Positions 15,360 to 24,785 of a stretch of DNA of 64,000 nt are shown piece by piece. Position 1 is the first letter of the stretch, and every line of letters begins with the position of its first letter. Below the pieces are notes generated by a model. It made no database searches. It was given only the letters and a program-made list of their open reading frames with translations, and was not told the origin of the DNA. This DNA comes from Dissulfurispira thermophila. Lineage in GTDB: Bacteria; Nitrospirota; Thermodesulfovibrionia; Thermodesulfovibrionales; Dissulfurispiraceae. Where the stretch lies: the NCBI RefSeq assembly GCF_014701235.1, contig NZ_AP022873.1, positions 1,736,001 to 1,800,000 on the forward strand, in the 5' to 3' direction. The position numbers and the translations under genes are program-made.

Positions 15360-15779
15360 ATGTTTATGAAAGAAATTACTGAAATATTCAAGTTGCTGTC
15401 AGATGAGTCAAAGCTCAGAATACTCATGCTGCTCACAAAAAGACGGTTGTGTGTATGCCAGATAATGGGCGTGCTTAACATGTCGCAGCCCCTTGTATCG
15501 AGAAATCTTTCCCTTTTATCAAAGGCTGGTTTTCTTTCTGGCACAAGAGAAGGCAAATTGATTTTCTACAGCATCAATAAAAAGCCCAGCAAAGAAAATA
15601 TGCTTACCTTATCAATGTTAAAGAAACTTTTAAAAAATAATAAAACCCTATTAAGAGATGTCAAATCCTTAAAAGAATGCGAAGATTTTCAGAAAAAAAC
15701 AGGTAAGTGTGATATGGAGACATTCAAGGCATTTATGGGACAAAAAGCAAAAAAGAAAAATGGAGGGCGTCATGCATAA
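15360..15779 (+). CDS. ArsR/SmtB-family metal-responsive repressor
   Basis: 139 residues with a winged helix: LSDESKLRILMLL, then CVCQIMGVLNMSQPLVSRNL as the DNA-recognition helices, and a wing (GTREGKLIFYSI). CVC at Cys31/Cys33 is the classic alpha-3 metal/metalloid site of ArsR. Further cysteines (KECEDF, GKCDME) in the C-terminal tail may add ligands. The ATG at 15360 or 15366 could be the start; no Shine-Dalgarno. It heads an efflux operon and overlaps tolC by 8 bp, so it likely represses the pump and releases DNA on binding metal or arsenite. The ligand is inferred, not shown. Confidence 0.9.
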   Translation: MFMKEITEIFKLLSDESKLRILMLLTKRRLCVCQIMGVLNMSQPLVSRNLSLLSKAGFLSGTREGKLIFYSINKKPSKENMLTLSMLKKLLKNNKTLLRDVKSLKECEDFQKKTGKCDMETFKAFMGQKAKKKNGGRHA

Positions 15780-17160
15780 AGTGTCAAGCATCGGGCAGCA
15801 TAATTGGCTATTATCCACTATCTGCTATCTATTACTATCATCTGCTCTTATGCTCTATTTTCTATCGCCCTCTGTTAGCTTTGCATCTGAAAAACAGATT
15901 TCACTTTCAGATGCTGTTAAAACTGCTCTTGAAAACAATCACGAGATATTGGCATTTAAAAACTCCCTTTATGCTCAAAAAGAAGATATAGGGATTGCAC
16001 GAAGCTTCTTACTTCCAAAGATAACATTTCAAGAGAGATATATGAGGACAAATAATCCGACTTATTCTTTTATGGCAAAGCTCAACCAGGAACGATTTGC
16101 TCAGTCAGATTTTGAAATAACATCACTGAACAATCCAAAATCAATAAATGATTTCCAGACATCCCTTTCATTTGAACAACCTGTGTTCATGAGAAAAGCA
16201 AATATTGGCATTGATATATCAAAAAGAGAATTCTCTGCAAAGGCTGAAGAATTTATAAGGAAAAAAGAAGATATAGCCTTTAGGGTTGTTCAAACATATC
16301 TAATGGTACAAACTGCAAAGGAACATGTTAAGGTTGCAGAACTGGCACTGGAGGATGCAAAAGAGCATTTGCGAATAGCAGAACAAAGGTATAAAACAGG
16401 TCTTGGCCTTTATTCAGACACTCTGAGGGCATCAACATCTGTTACAGATGCAGAACAAAAGCTCACCAGTGCAAAGAAAAATCTGAATGTTGCAAAAAGG
16501 GCGCTTGGAGTACTTCTTGGGATGTCAGAATCTATTGACTCAACAGATGAAAAAGTCGATTTCTTAGTGATGGATATAGATTACTACACAAATGCAGCTC
16601 TATCACGAAAAGACATCAAATCCCTCGAAATGCATCACGAAAATGCAAAAAATAGCATAAAGATTGCAGAATCAGGCTATCTGCCATATATAGGCATAGG
16701 CGGCTCATATCAGTTGAATGACCATAAAAAGCCATTTGGCTCTGAAGGCGATAGCTGGCAGATTACGGCATTTTTAAGATGGGAATTGTTTGATGGCACA
16801 AAAAGAGAATATGAGCGGTCAAAGGCAAAATATAAGGCATTAGAAACAGAAGAATACCTTAATAACATTAAAAAGGCAGTAACATTTAAGGTGTATGAGG
16901 CATATCTTGGAGTAGAAGAGGCAAGGAAAAATCTTGAATTATCAAAGGCTGCATTAAAAACAGCAGAAGAGGGCAAAAGACTTGTAGAGATCAGATATAA
17001 AAATGCACTATCACCAATTGTGGATTTAATGGATGCACAGGTAAGCCTTGATCATGCAAGGGCAAATCTCGTAGCAAAGGAGAATGAATACAGGCTTGCA
17101 GTGGTTAATCTGAGCTATGAAAGCGGAACCATATTGAAAGATTTAAGAATAGAGCAGTGA
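15772..17160 (+). CDS. TolC-family outer membrane efflux protein
   Basis: 462 residues from ATG 15772, chosen for GGAGG six bases upstream; a start at 15709 would lie deep in arsR. A signal peptide ends near SVSFASEK. Two TolC repeats follow with the usual long coiled-coil helices (for example EHLRIAEQRYKTGLGLYSDT and EGKRLVEIRYKNALSPIVDL) and DARASTS/ARANL ends. It forms the trimeric outer-membrane channel for the adaptor and RND pump encoded next. It sits 12 bases before the adaptor start. Confidence 0.93.
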   Translation: MHKVSSIGQHNWLLSTICYLLLSSALMLYFLSPSVSFASEKQISLSDAVKTALENNHEILAFKNSLYAQKEDIGIARSFLLPKITFQERYMRTNNPTYSFMAKLNQERFAQSDFEITSLNNPKSINDFQTSLSFEQPVFMRKANIGIDISKREFSAKAEEFIRKKEDIAFRVVQTYLMVQTAKEHVKVAELALEDAKEHLRIAEQRYKTGLGLYSDTLRASTSVTDAEQKLTSAKKNLNVAKRALGVLLGMSESIDSTDEKVDFLVMDIDYYTNAALSRKDIKSLEMHHENAKNSIKIAESGYLPYIGIGGSYQLNDHKKPFGSEGDSWQITAFLRWELFDGTKREYERSKAKYKALETEEYLNNIKKAVTFKVYEAYLGVEEARKNLELSKAALKTAEEGKRLVEIRYKNALSPIVDLMDAQVSLDHARANLVAKENEYRLAVVNLSYESGTILKDLRIEQ

Positions 17161-17172
17161 GGAGGTTTGTGT

Positions 17173-18276
17173 ATGGCATATTTAACATCAAGACAAATAA
17201 GGCAAAAACATAGAAAAATAGTAGTTGCTATTGCTCTGTTGCTCTATTGCTCTGTTGCCCTGATTGGCTGCAATGATAAGGTCAAGCCCGGCACCGTGGA
17301 GGTAAAAAGGCAGGTCGTTACAGGGGTGACATTGGCTGAAGTTCATCCCGTTGAGGTAGATGAATACTATGAAACATCAGGCACTGTCAAGGCAAAAAAT
17401 ATAAGTGTCATTGCAAGTAGAGTGATGGGAACTGTTACATCCATAAAGGTGAAAGAAGGTGATAGGGTTAGCTCAGGACAGGTGCTAATGACTGTAGATG
17501 ACAGAGATATTGCTCAAAGGGTAAAGGCAGCAGAAAAGTCAGTTGAGGCTGCAAGACAAAACAAATCACTTATGGACATAACATATCAGAGATATAAAAT
17601 GCTTTATGATGACAAGGCAATATCACAGCAAGAGATAGACCAGATAGAGACACAAAAAAAGGTCGCTGATATGGAATATGAAAGGGCAATGGCAATGCTT
17701 GCAGAGGCACAAGTGCAGCATGGATTTACAAGAATAACTGCACCAGTGTCAGGAATAGTAACAGAGAAAAAAATAGAATTGGGTAGCATGGCTATCCCAG
17801 GTGTGCCAATCTTTACTATAGAAGATAACTCATACTACAGGGTAGAGGCAAATGTTGATGAGAGGCTTCTTGGAAAATTGAGGATAGGAATGCCTATTAA
17901 TGTAATAATTGAGTCCCTTAGCCAAGAGACAACCGGCAAAATATCAGAAATCATTCCTTCAGTTGATCCAATGTCAAGGACATTTCTTATTAAGGTTGAC
18001 TTGAAAATGCCTTCATTAAAAACAGGTATTTATAGCAAGGTCCTCATACCCGAAGGCAAAAAAGAAGCAATACTCGTTCCTCAAAAGGCAGTTGTTGAAA
18101 AAGGGCAATTAACTGGGGTTTATGTCGCTGATGAGCATGGGGTGATAACATATCGCCTGATAAAAACAGGGAAAAAATATGGTGACCAGATAGAGGTTTT
18201 ATCAGGTCTGAGTGGTGGAGAAAGGATAATTGTTGATGCAGTTGAAAAGGCAGTTGATGGAGGAATAATAAAATAA
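17173..18276 (+). CDS. RND efflux periplasmic adaptor (MFP/HlyD family), lipoprotein
   Basis: 367 residues from ATG 17173, seven bases after GAGGAGG. The N-terminus has a hydrophobic segment with lipobox ALIGC, so it is probably lipid-anchored in the inner membrane. Order: lipoyl half ([33 protein letters not shown]), alpha-hairpin (about 110-165), second lipoyl half ([20 protein letters not shown]), beta-barrel and membrane-proximal domain. It bridges the RND pump and the TolC channel. Its stop shares one base with the pump start (TAATG), so the two are coupled. Confidence 0.93.
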   Translation: MAYLTSRQIRQKHRKIVVAIALLLYCSVALIGCNDKVKPGTVEVKRQVVTGVTLAEVHPVEVDEYYETSGTVKAKNISVIASRVMGTVTSIKVKEGDRVSSGQVLMTVDDRDIAQRVKAAEKSVEAARQNKSLMDITYQRYKMLYDDKAISQQEIDQIETQKKVADMEYERAMAMLAEAQVQHGFTRITAPVSGIVTEKKIELGSMAIPGVPIFTIEDNSYYRVEANVDERLLGKLRIGMPINVIIESLSQETTGKISEIIPSVDPMSRTFLIKVDLKMPSLKTGIYSKVLIPEGKKEAILVPQKAVVEKGQLTGVYVADEHGVITYRLIKTGKKYGDQIEVLSGLSGGERIIVDAVEKAVDGGIIK

Positions 18277-21200
18277 TGGAAGTAATAGGTACAGCCGGTA
18301 AAATTGCAAAGACATTCATAAAGTCAAAGCTAACTCCTCTCATTGTCATAGCATCATTAATCCTCGGTGTGTTTGCAATTATAGTGACGCCTCGTGAGGA
18401 AGAACCTCAAATAGTAGTGCCAATGATAGATGTCCTTGTATCTGCACCGGGATTCTCTGCAAAAGAGGTCGAAGAGCGTGTTACAAAGCCTATGGAGAAA
18501 TTCCTATGGGAGATAAAGGGTGTTGAGTATATATATTCCATCTCAAGGCCTGGGATGAGCATGGCAATTGTGAGATTTTATGTAGGTGAGGACATGGAAA
18601 AAAGCCTCGTCAAGCTCTATAACAAACTATGGTCAAACTTTGACAAGATTCCACCCGGCGTATCTCAACCCATTGTAAAACCAAAATCCATAGATGATGT
18701 CCCAATCCTTTCGTTTACTCTATGGAGTGATAGATATACAGGCTATGAATTGAGAAGAGTTGCAGTTGAAGTAGCTGACGAACTAAAAAAAGACAATGAT
18801 ATTTCAGAATTTACTATAATCGGAGGACAGAGAAGACAGGTAAAGATAAGTTTAGAACCTTCACGTTTAAGGGCATATAACATCTCTCCTTTGCAGATAA
18901 CTGCAATGCTCCAGAAGGCAAATTTTATTCTGCCATCAGGTGCATTTTCTACATTAAACAAGGAATTACTTGTTGAGACAGGAGGATTTCTAAAAGATGC
19001 TCAAGAAGTCGGCAACATAGTTGTAGGTATATTTAATGGAAGACCTATATATCTAAGGGAGGTTGCAAAAATAACAGATGCACCTGAGGAGCCCGCAAAC
19101 TATGTGTTTATGGGATTTGGACCTTCAGCAGAAAATATAAGCAATCAGGAGTCAGGAGTCAAAAATCTAAAAAATGGGCAATATGAGGCTGTAACCATTG
19201 CAATCGCAAAGAAAAAGGGCACAAATGCAACACATATTGCAGAAAGGGCGATAAAAAAGATAGAGGCTATAAGAGGAAGTATTATACCTTCAGACATTGA
19301 AATCACAACAACAAGAAACTACGGAGATACAGCAAAAGAAAAATCAGATGAACTCCTTGAGCATATGTTCATCGCTGCTATTTCAGTGACAATCCTCATA
19401 GCCATTGCACTCGGATGGAGGGAGTCAATAGTCGTTGGCGTTGCAGTACCTGTCACTTTGGCGCTTACAATACTCATTAATTATATGTACGGATATACCC
19501 TCAACAGGGTTACTCTCTTTGCACTTATATTTTCAATAGGTATCTTAGTTGATGATGCCATCGTAGTTGTAGAAAATATCCACCGCCATTTTAAAATAGG
19601 AAGCATCTCGCCTGAAACAGCGGTTTTGGCGGTTGACGAGGTTGGCAACCCGACGATACTCGCCACCTTTACTGTTATTGCAGCTCTGCTGCCAATGGCT
19701 TTTGTTTCAGGCCTCATGGGTCCTTACATGCGCCCAATACCCGTAGGTGCTTCATCTGCAATGCTGCTATCATTGCTCATCGCATTCATCATCAGTCCAT
19801 GGCTGAGCTATATTGTGCTTAAAGACACCAAACACGATGACAAAGGAGAGAAAGAAAATAAGATACTCGGTGCATTAAACAAGGTCTATGAGAAAAATCT
19901 CAGGGGACTCCTTGAAAACGGTAAAAAGAGGATTGCATTTTTTGGGTTTGTCATGCTTTTACTTGGAGCAGCATTCATATTAGTTCCGCTCAAGCTCGTC
20001 ACTGTAAAGATGTTACCATTTGATAACAAAAGCGAGCTTCAAGTGATTATTGATATGCCTGAAGGGACAACCCTTGAAGAGACTGCTGCATTAACAAGAC
20101 AGATAGGCGAATATCTCAAAACAGTGCCAGAGGTTACAAACTATCAAGCATATGTTGGGACTGCAGCGCCCTTTAATTTCAATGGTCTTGTGAGACACTA
20201 TTTCATGCGTTCAGGAAGCAATACTGCAGACATTCAGGTGAACTTTGTCCCTAAAGATAAAAGAAAGACACAAAGCCATGATATTGCAAAAAGGCTAAGG
20301 CCTGATATTAAAAAAATAGGTGATAATTACAATGCAAAAATCAAGATAGTAGAAATCCCCCCTGGTCCGCCCGTGCTTAGCACCCTTGTTGCAGAGATAT
20401 ATGGACCTGACTTTAATAGGCAGATTGAAATTGCAAGACAGATTAAAGATATTTTTGAAAACACAAAGGGTGTTGTAGATGTTGACTGGTATGTGGAGGA
20501 TGAGCAGAAAAAACTGATATTTGATGTTGATAAAGAAAAGGCTGCATATCATGGAATAGACACAGAAAAAATAGCCCAGACACTAAACATAGCCTTAAAC
20601 GGTGCTTCTGCTGGTCTTACTCACATTGAAAAGGATAAAGAACCAGTAGAACTCTATATGAAGGCTCCAATTTCTCAGAGGACAGGCATAAGTGATTTAA
20701 GAGAAATAACAGTATCATCTCCATCAGGGGTTCAGGTGCCTATTGCAGAACTCGTAAAAGTAAAAGAAGGTGTTCAGGACAAGACAATTTATAGAAAAAA
20801 TCTCAAGAGGGTTGTTTATGTCATAGGTGATGTATCAGGGTCTGAAGAAAGCCCCGTATATGCAATACTGAAGATGAAGGACGCAATAAAAAAGCTCAGA
20901 CTTCCTGAAGGCTATGAATTAAAGCAATACTCTGCAACACAGCCATGGCTTGAAGATAAATATTCTATGAAGTGGGATGGAGAGTGGCACATTACATATG
21001 AGGTATTTAGAGATTTAGGGATAGCATTCGCAGCAGTCCTGATTCTTATATATGTGATGGTTGTTGGTTGGTTTAAGTCATTTATCACCCCACTTGTGAT
21101 AATGGCTCCGATACCACTTTCATTAGTAGGGATACTGCCAGGACATGCTGTGATGGGAGCATTTTTTACAGCAACATCAATGATAGGGTTTATAGCCGGC

Positions 21201-21491
21201 GCTGGTATTGTTGTGAGAAATTCGATAATACTCGTTGATTTTATAGAATTAAAGCTTTCAGAAGGGGTGCCGCTGAAGGAAGCAGTTATACAGGCGGGCA
21301 TAATAAGATTTAGACCCATGCTCCTTACTGCTGCAGCAGTTGTAGTGGGGTCATCTGTAATATTATTTGACCCTATATTCCAGGGCATGGCTATTTCACT
21401 GATGGCAGGAGAAGTAGCAGCAACACTGCTTTCGAGGACAATGGTGCCAGTGCTTTATTATGTATATAAAAACAAATCAACGAAGGAATGA
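18276..21491 (+). CDS. RND-family efflux pump, inner-membrane permease
   Basis: 1071 residues, full length for AcrB-like pumps. TM1 is at about 18-36; helices 2-6 begin near 355. The proton-relay aspartates appear as [15 protein letters not shown] (the DD pair) and a second helix block lies at about 905-1060 ([16 protein letters not shown]). The periplasmic porter loops include PIVKPKS and PPGPPVLS. The sequence is of the HAE1-like type rather than clearly heavy-metal (CzcA); substrate is undetermined. The ArsR repressor in the operon hints at metal or metalloid response. A low-complexity insertion ([14 protein letters not shown], from 19141-19176) sits in a periplasmic loop. Confidence 0.93.
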   Translation: MEVIGTAGKIAKTFIKSKLTPLIVIASLILGVFAIIVTPREEEPQIVVPMIDVLVSAPGFSAKEVEERVTKPMEKFLWEIKGVEYIYSISRPGMSMAIVRFYVGEDMEKSLVKLYNKLWSNFDKIPPGVSQPIVKPKSIDDVPILSFTLWSDRYTGYELRRVAVEVADELKKDNDISEFTIIGGQRRQVKISLEPSRLRAYNISPLQITAMLQKANFILPSGAFSTLNKELLVETGGFLKDAQEVGNIVVGIFNGRPIYLREVAKITDAPEEPANYVFMGFGPSAENISNQESGVKNLKNGQYEAVTIAIAKKKGTNATHIAERAIKKIEAIRGSIIPSDIEITTTRNYGDTAKEKSDELLEHMFIAAISVTILIAIALGWRESIVVGVAVPVTLALTILINYMYGYTLNRVTLFALIFSIGILVDDAIVVVENIHRHFKIGSISPETAVLAVDEVGNPTILATFTVIAALLPMAFVSGLMGPYMRPIPVGASSAMLLSLLIAFIISPWLSYIVLKDTKHDDKGEKENKILGALNKVYEKNLRGLLENGKKRIAFFGFVMLLLGAAFILVPLKLVTVKMLPFDNKSELQVIIDMPEGTTLEETAALTRQIGEYLKTVPEVTNYQAYVGTAAPFNFNGLVRHYFMRSGSNTADIQVNFVPKDKRKTQSHDIAKRLRPDIKKIGDNYNAKIKIVEIPPGPPVLSTLVAEIYGPDFNRQIEIARQIKDIFENTKGVVDVDWYVEDEQKKLIFDVDKEKAAYHGIDTEKIAQTLNIALNGASAGLTHIEKDKEPVELYMKAPISQRTGISDLREITVSSPSGVQVPIAELVKVKEGVQDKTIYRKNLKRVVYVIGDVSGSEESPVYAILKMKDAIKKLRLPEGYELKQYSATQPWLEDKYSMKWDGEWHITYEVFRDLGIAFAAVLILIYVMVVGWFKSFITPLVIMAPIPLSLVGILPGHAVMGAFFTATSMIGFIAGAGIVVRNSIILVDFIELKLSEGVPLKEAVIQAGIIRFRPMLLTAAAVVVGSSVILFDPIFQGMAISLMAGEVAATLLSRTMVPVLYYVYKNKSTKE
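19141..19176. repeat. In-frame low-complexity insertion in the RND gene
   Basis: Reads CAGGAGTCAGGAGTC then AAAAATCTAAAAAA, encoding [11 protein letters not shown] near-identical peptide (SQESRVKSHELKIKN) is inserted in PheT at 43749-43789. GAGTC-type repeats also occur between genes (46205-46290). Confidence 0.6.
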
Positions 21492-21503
21492 AGGAGGTAT
21501 GAA

Positions 21504-21740
21504 ATGTATCTATCACAAACCGATAGTTGGTATCTCGAAAGGCTGATATGGCTCGTTGCTGGGATATTTACACTATCCAGTGCCATATTATCTGTTTTGC
21601 ACAGCCCCTATTGGCTGATCTTGACAGGGCTTGTAGGTATAAACTTAATTATATTTGCCCTGACAGGATTCTGCCTCATGGCAAATATCCTTTATAAATT
21701 AGGGGCAAAACCAAGACTCAATAGGGTTTCACAAAATTAA
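21504..21740 (+). CDS. DUF2892 (YgaP-like) transmembrane protein
   Basis: 78 residues with two membrane helices (about 13-30 LIWLVAGIFTLSSAIL and 34-55 YWLILTGLVGINLIIFALTG) and the family motif TGFCLMANILYKLG. DUF2892 corresponds to the membrane part of YgaP rhodanese proteins; stand-alone forms are common beside metal-efflux or sulfur genes. It follows the RND gene by 12 bases with GGAGG before the ATG, so it belongs to the same operon. Function unknown. Confidence 0.85.
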   Translation: MYLSQTDSWYLERLIWLVAGIFTLSSAILSVLHSPYWLILTGLVGINLIIFALTGFCLMANILYKLGAKPRLNRVSQN

Positions 21741-21783
21741 AAAAATCCCTCTCCTTTTTGGGAAGAGGGATAGAGTGAGGGAT
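21741..21783. repeat. REP-like palindrome ATCCCTC..GAGGGAT
   Basis: TCCCTCTCC and GGGAAGAGGGA arms around a T-run; part of the common ATCCCTCACCCTATCCCTCT bacterial intergenic palindrome family. A related half-site lies at 27331-27368. It may act as a terminator or mRNA stabiliser after the RND operon. Confidence 0.55.
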
Positions 21784-21837
21784 AAGGATTACGAATTTCG
21801 TGAAACCCACAAGACTGCAAAAATAGGAGGTGAATAT

Positions 21838-21999
21838 ATGGCAGTAGAATATATATGCTTCTCGTGCGGCAATCACTTTGCTATAAGCCAGTCAGCCATG
21901 CACAATGCAGAAGACAACAATTGTCCTAAGTGCGGCAGTGCCAATGTTTTAAAGCTCAATCCTCATAGCCTTTATGGACTCTTCGGCGGAGGCGGCTGA
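21838..21999 (+). CDS. Small zinc-ribbon protein
   Basis: 53 residues from ATG 21838, chosen for AGGAGG 8 bases upstream. Two CxxC pairs, CFSCG (Cys8/11) and CPKCG (about 33/36), form a single zinc ribbon, followed by a glycine-rich tail GLFGGGG. It resembles FmdB/regulatory zinc-ribbon proteins but is shorter. It could be the last gene of the efflux operon or separate, since a REP-like palindrome lies between. No target can be inferred. Confidence 0.8.
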   Translation: MAVEYICFSCGNHFAISQSAMHNAEDNNCPKCGSANVLKLNPHSLYGLFGGGG

Positions 22000-22146
22000 A
22001 ATCCGTGGGGTTGCTAAGATCGGTCAGGTCTTTAAGTGTTTAGTGCTGGTGTTCAGTGTCAGTTTATTAGCGTGTTAGTGGCGGTTGTCCGTGTCAGTGA
22101 ATGATAGAGCAACAGATCGCTAATGCTCTAATGACACTGACACTGA

Positions 22147-22911
22147 TCACTTACACTTTTTCTCTATCTGAGAGCATATCCCATGAAGCATCTTCAATTC
22201 CCAGTCCGTAATCCCTGACCTCCCGATGAAGTGCTTCAGGTTCTGCATGATCTTCTTCTCAAGATTTCTGTCGCCTTTAGGAATATATTCAAGAAGTTTT
22301 AATGTCTCTGATATTCTCCCATATATAACTGCAAGTTGTTCATAATCGATTAGTGAAATTTTTTCATATCTTGACTTCTGGGTTCTGTCCTCTGTACTCT
22401 TTTTATATTCTACTTTTGAAAGCTCATATGCCACAATCAATACCGACTGGGCTAAATTCAACGAAGGCTGTTCCTTACTTGTTGGTATAGTAATAAGAAA
22501 TCCGCACACTTCGACTTCTTCATTATATAGCCCTTTATCCTCTCTGCCAAATAAAATGGCTACTTTATGGCTCAGGGCAATGTCATAAAGCCATTCAGAT
22601 CCTTCCTCCACATTTAAAAAAAGACCTCTTCTGCGACCTTTTCTGCGGCTTGTCCCCACAATAATAGACTTGTCCTTTATAGCATCTATGAGGCTGTTAA
22701 AGATCTTTGCGGACTCCAGCACATCAAGGGCATTACATGCAAACCACTTTGCCTCGTCTGTAATAACAGATGGAGGATTCACAAGGCATAGATTCTTAAA
22801 TCCCATATTCTTTATTGCCCTTGCAGATGCCCCTATATTACCTGATTCCTTTGGTTCAACAAGAACAAAGTAAATATTATCTTTCCAGTTTTTCATCACA
22901 TCTTCACCCAT
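22147..22911 (-). CDS. trmJ: TrmJ-type tRNA/rRNA 2'-O-methyltransferase (SPOUT)
   Basis: 254 residues with the SpoU/TrmJ knot motifs: ESGNIGASARAIKNMGF, LFGREDKGLYNEEVEVC and IPTSKEQPSLNLAQSV, the last two shaping the SAM trefoil knot. TrmJ methylates the 2'-OH of nucleotide 32 in tRNA. A C-terminal helical part (LLEYIPKGDRNLEKKIM, HFIGRSGIT) matches TrmJ rather than TrmL. Residues STEDRTQKSRYEK are an insertion caused by an ACAGAAGACAGA-type repeat at 22371-22400. Start could be ATG 22911 or the ATG five codons later. The region 22000-22146 has CAGTGTCAG repeats and no gene. Confidence 0.9.
   Translation of the reverse strand: MGEDVMKNWKDNIYFVLVEPKESGNIGASARAIKNMGFKNLCLVNPPSVITDEAKWFACNALDVLESAKIFNSLIDAIKDKSIIVGTSRRKGRRRGLFLNVEEGSEWLYDIALSHKVAILFGREDKGLYNEEVEVCGFLITIPTSKEQPSLNLAQSVLIVAYELSKVEYKKSTEDRTQKSRYEKISLIDYEQLAVIYGRISETLKLLEYIPKGDRNLEKKIMQNLKHFIGRSGITDWELKMLHGICSQIEKKCK
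22371..22400. repeat. In-frame low-complexity insertion in trmJ
   Basis: CTTCTGGGTTCTGTCCTCTG is a CTTCTGTC-type tract. The same kind of tract is in frame in pheT (43221-43266) and lolC (51027-51066) and lies between genes at 22931-22950, 34740-34765 and 50219-50238. Confidence 0.6.
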
Positions 22912-22961
22912 TCACTGCTTCACCAAATAAGAGTCTGTCCTCTGTCTTATTAGCCATAAAC

Positions 22962-22995
22962 AAAAATAGGGTGGGAATCAATCAACCCCCACCCT
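22962..22995 (-). terminator. Intrinsic terminator of the small secreted protein gene
   Basis: AGGGTGGG (22968-22975) and CCCACCCT (22988-22995) form an 8-bp stem with a 12-base loop. On the minus strand the hairpin is followed by ATTTTTG. It lies 20 bases after the stop of the gene at 23016-23282. Confidence 0.85.
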
Positions 22996-23015
22996 TTATA
23001 TCATATTAAAAACAA

Positions 23016-23282
23016 TTAGCAGCCTTCTATTGCCCTTTTCTTCTTTGCAGGTGCAGCACCCTCTTTTGTTACTACACCGCCTTTAATCTCAACCTTATCA
23101 CCAGCTTTTGCACCAGCGGTGTCTTTAACTGTAACTGTGTGCTCCTTGCCGCTGTCATCTTTTACAGTTATCTTCTTGCCTTCAACTTTTGTAACAGTGC
23201 CTTTTACATCTGCTGCAAAGCTGAGACCGACAACACCGAGAGCAAATACGAGAGCAACTAATAATACAAGAATCTTCTTCAT
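23016..23282 (-). CDS. Small secreted protein, OB-like
   Basis: 88 residues: a clear signal peptide (ILVLLVALVFALGVVGLSFA, cleavage after FAADV), then a short beta-rich segment (VKGTVTKVEGKKITVKDDSG, EHTVTVKDTAGAKAGDKVEI) and a basic tail ending in Cys88. The KGTVTKVEGKKITV pattern resembles small DUF5666/OB-like periplasmic proteins. AGGAGGTGAAATCAA precedes the ATG. It is monocistronic, with its own terminator and an inverted repeat (23345-23363) in the upstream region. Function unknown. Confidence 0.75.
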   Translation of the reverse strand: MKKILVLLVALVFALGVVGLSFAADVKGTVTKVEGKKITVKDDSGKEHTVTVKDTAGAKAGDKVEIKGGVVTKEGAAPAKKKRAIEGC

Positions 23283-23344
23283 TTGATTTCACCTCCTTTC
23301 ATCCATGATTACAGATCATGGTTTCTTCTTAAGGTTTGAGCAAT

Positions 23345-23363
23345 TAACATGCCAAGCATGTTA
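23345..23363. promoter_or_regulatory. Palindrome upstream of the small secreted protein gene, possible operator
   Basis: TAACATGC-CAA-GCATGTTA is a perfect 8-bp inverted repeat with a 3-base centre, 62 bases before the start codon. On the minus strand TTGAAA and TAAAAT lie just upstream (15-base spacer), so the palindrome would fall near or after the transcript start, where a repressor could bind. Confidence 0.45.
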
Positions 23364-23444
23364 TGTTTAATTTTACAACACTTTTAAAAATTTCAACAAC
23401 AAAAACTTGCCTAAAACAGAAGACCAATTCCCAAAAAAGGATAC

Positions 23445-23473
23445 AAAAAGGGGGACAAAAGTCCCCCCTTTTT
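23445..23473 (-). terminator. Terminator of the DsrEFH-YedE operon
   Basis: GGGGGAC (23450-23456) pairs with GTCCCCC (23461-23467) around AAAA; A- and T-runs flank both sides, so it can work in both directions. It lies just past the extended stop codon (23479-23481), which supports the longer reading frame of the transporter gene. Confidence 0.85.
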
Positions 23474-23478
23474 ATCTA

Positions 23479-24570
23479 CTAATCTTTCATCGGCTTTATA
23501 AACATGAAATAAGTCATTGTCCAGTTACCGAGTATAATAAAAATAGTTGCAACTATACTCTGCAAGGATAATGCTGACATACCTGTCAGCGAATGCCCAA
23601 CAGTTCAACCACCGGCAACTGCGCCGCCAAATCCCATTACAAGTCCTCCTAAAAAGACCCTTACCAACTCATTGGGATCTCTTGGTGCAGTCAGCTTAAA
23701 CTCACCAAGCCCTTTGGAACTTATATAAGCGCCTAAAGGGACACCAACGACATAAAGTGCACTCCATGTTGCTACACCAATGCCTAATATCCTGAACATA
23801 GGATCAAATGGTGCATTACTATTACCAACCAGTATAAACATTAGAAAATCTGACAGGGGACCAGAAAATGACAAGCCCCTTGCCTGTCCACCCCAATAAT
23901 AAGATGCCCACCATGCAAGAATAACCACAACTCCTATTAATGCCCCGCCAACAGACCATGACCATCCTTTTTTGGGACCTTTAGCAAATGGTTTGCCTTT
24001 TAATACTACAGGAATTATTATTGCTGCAATTACAGCAATAACTATCCACTTCACACTCGGACCTCCGAATACATCCCATAATGCCGGACTGGTTATAGCA
24101 TTTTCTCCTTCGCCAAATGAAACCTTATAACTCTTCAAAAACTGACTGATGGGTTTAAGTGGTCCGTGCATTGTAGAAATCAGACCTACACCAAAACCAA
24201 ATGTGGCTATAGTAGCAGCGAATTGCCCCTCGCCTTGCTTATATAAAACACCGCTTCCGCATCCACCAGCCATAACAATACCAAGCCCAAAGACATATCC
24301 GCCAATAATTGCAGCAATGGGGGCAAAAGCCTGACGCCTCAACCCATCATCACCCATAAGTCCAATATCCTCAATTAGGTTGGCACCGATAATAGCAATT
24401 ACGAGTGCCAAAAGCCATGCCCTCAGCAAAGTCATATCATTTACAAAGATCACGTCTCTGAATGCTGAGTTCATTCAATATCTGCCGCGCTGAAGGACAA
24501 AACCAAAAATAACACCAACCAGCACACCACTGAGTATAACCATAATGCTTGCCTGTGGTATTCCCTCCAT
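23479..24570 (-). CDS. YeeE/YedE-family transporter with two in-frame TGA codons, putative selenoprotein
   Basis: ATG 24570 follows AGGAGG. Read continuously to TAG at 23479-23481 the product has 363 residues, nine or so membrane helices, and the complete YeeE/YedE architecture. Two TGA codons interrupt it: codon 32 (24475-24477), in LQRGRY-U-MNSAFRD, and codon 322 (23605-23607), in AVAGG-U-TVGHSLTG. Family members have cysteine at both sites (QRGRFC...SAFRD; GGCTVGHSLTG), and these plus the middle GGCGSG cysteine (Cys104, retained here) are the functional thiols in thiosulfate transporter TsuA. Selenocysteine at both is the simplest reading. A hairpin with loop GGTA follows the second TGA. 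Substrate could be thiosulfate, another sulfane sulfur compound or a selenium species. If not recoded, it is a doubly broken pseudogene. Confidence 0.8.
23573..23590 (-). promoter_or_regulatory. Candidate bacterial SECIS hairpin after the second TGA
   Basis: On the minus strand GCTGACA-GGTA-TGTCAGC is a perfect 7-bp stem whose loop starts with GGT, 15-32 bases after TGA 23605-23607. The formate dehydrogenase fdhF SECIS of E. coli places a GGUC loop about 19-22 bases after its UGA, so both position and loop agree. Confidence 0.6.
24422..24469 (-). promoter_or_regulatory. Weaker candidate SECIS structure after the first TGA
   Basis: On the minus strand CTCAGCA (6-12 bases after TGA) pairs with TGCTGAG (47-53). 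Inside, CAGAG and CTTTG can form a second stem with a 7-base loop ACGTGAT containing GT. The inner stem includes a G-T pair, so this is less convincing than the hairpin at the second TGA. Confidence 0.35.
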
Positions 24571-24614
24571 TTAAACCTCCTATATTGTTTTTTATCAACA
24601 AGCCAAAGGCTTAT

Positions 24615-24782
24615 TTACCATGTCATAACCTTATCTGCATTCTCTATAAGATGCACAATTGTGCTGTAATCTTTACAATCAGTCAAACTTACAACATCTA
24701 CATCATGGTCTTTCTTATGTTCATCGATTATTTTCTTAACACTTTCTTCTGGTAATGTCTTTAATATATGAAGTATTTTCAT
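24615..24782 (-). CDS. DsrH/TusB-like small protein
   Basis: 55 residues, MKILHILKTLPEESVKKIID ... DCKDYSTIVHLIENADKVMTW. The ending DKVxSW/TW and the preceding DYxxxVxLIxxxDKV pattern match DsrH/TusB C-termini, though the protein is shorter than the usual 90-100 residues. It starts 3 bases after the DsrF-like gene stops. As the third member after DsrE- and DsrF-like genes it completes an EFH-type set, which in sulfur-relay complexes forms a hexamer passing persulfide sulfur. Cys36 is the only cysteine and could be the acceptor. 44 bases with AGGAGG separate it from the transporter gene. Confidence 0.65.
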   Translation of the reverse strand: MKILHILKTLPEESVKKIIDEHKKDHDVDVVSLTDCKDYSTIVHLIENADKVMTW

Positions 24783-24785
24783 GGA

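Noticed and set aside
23479-24570. Genome-wide reassignment of TGA to explain the transporter gene
   Set aside because: Several intact genes here end in TGA (tolC at 17160, RND pump at 21491, zinc ribbon at 21999), so TGA is a normal stop.
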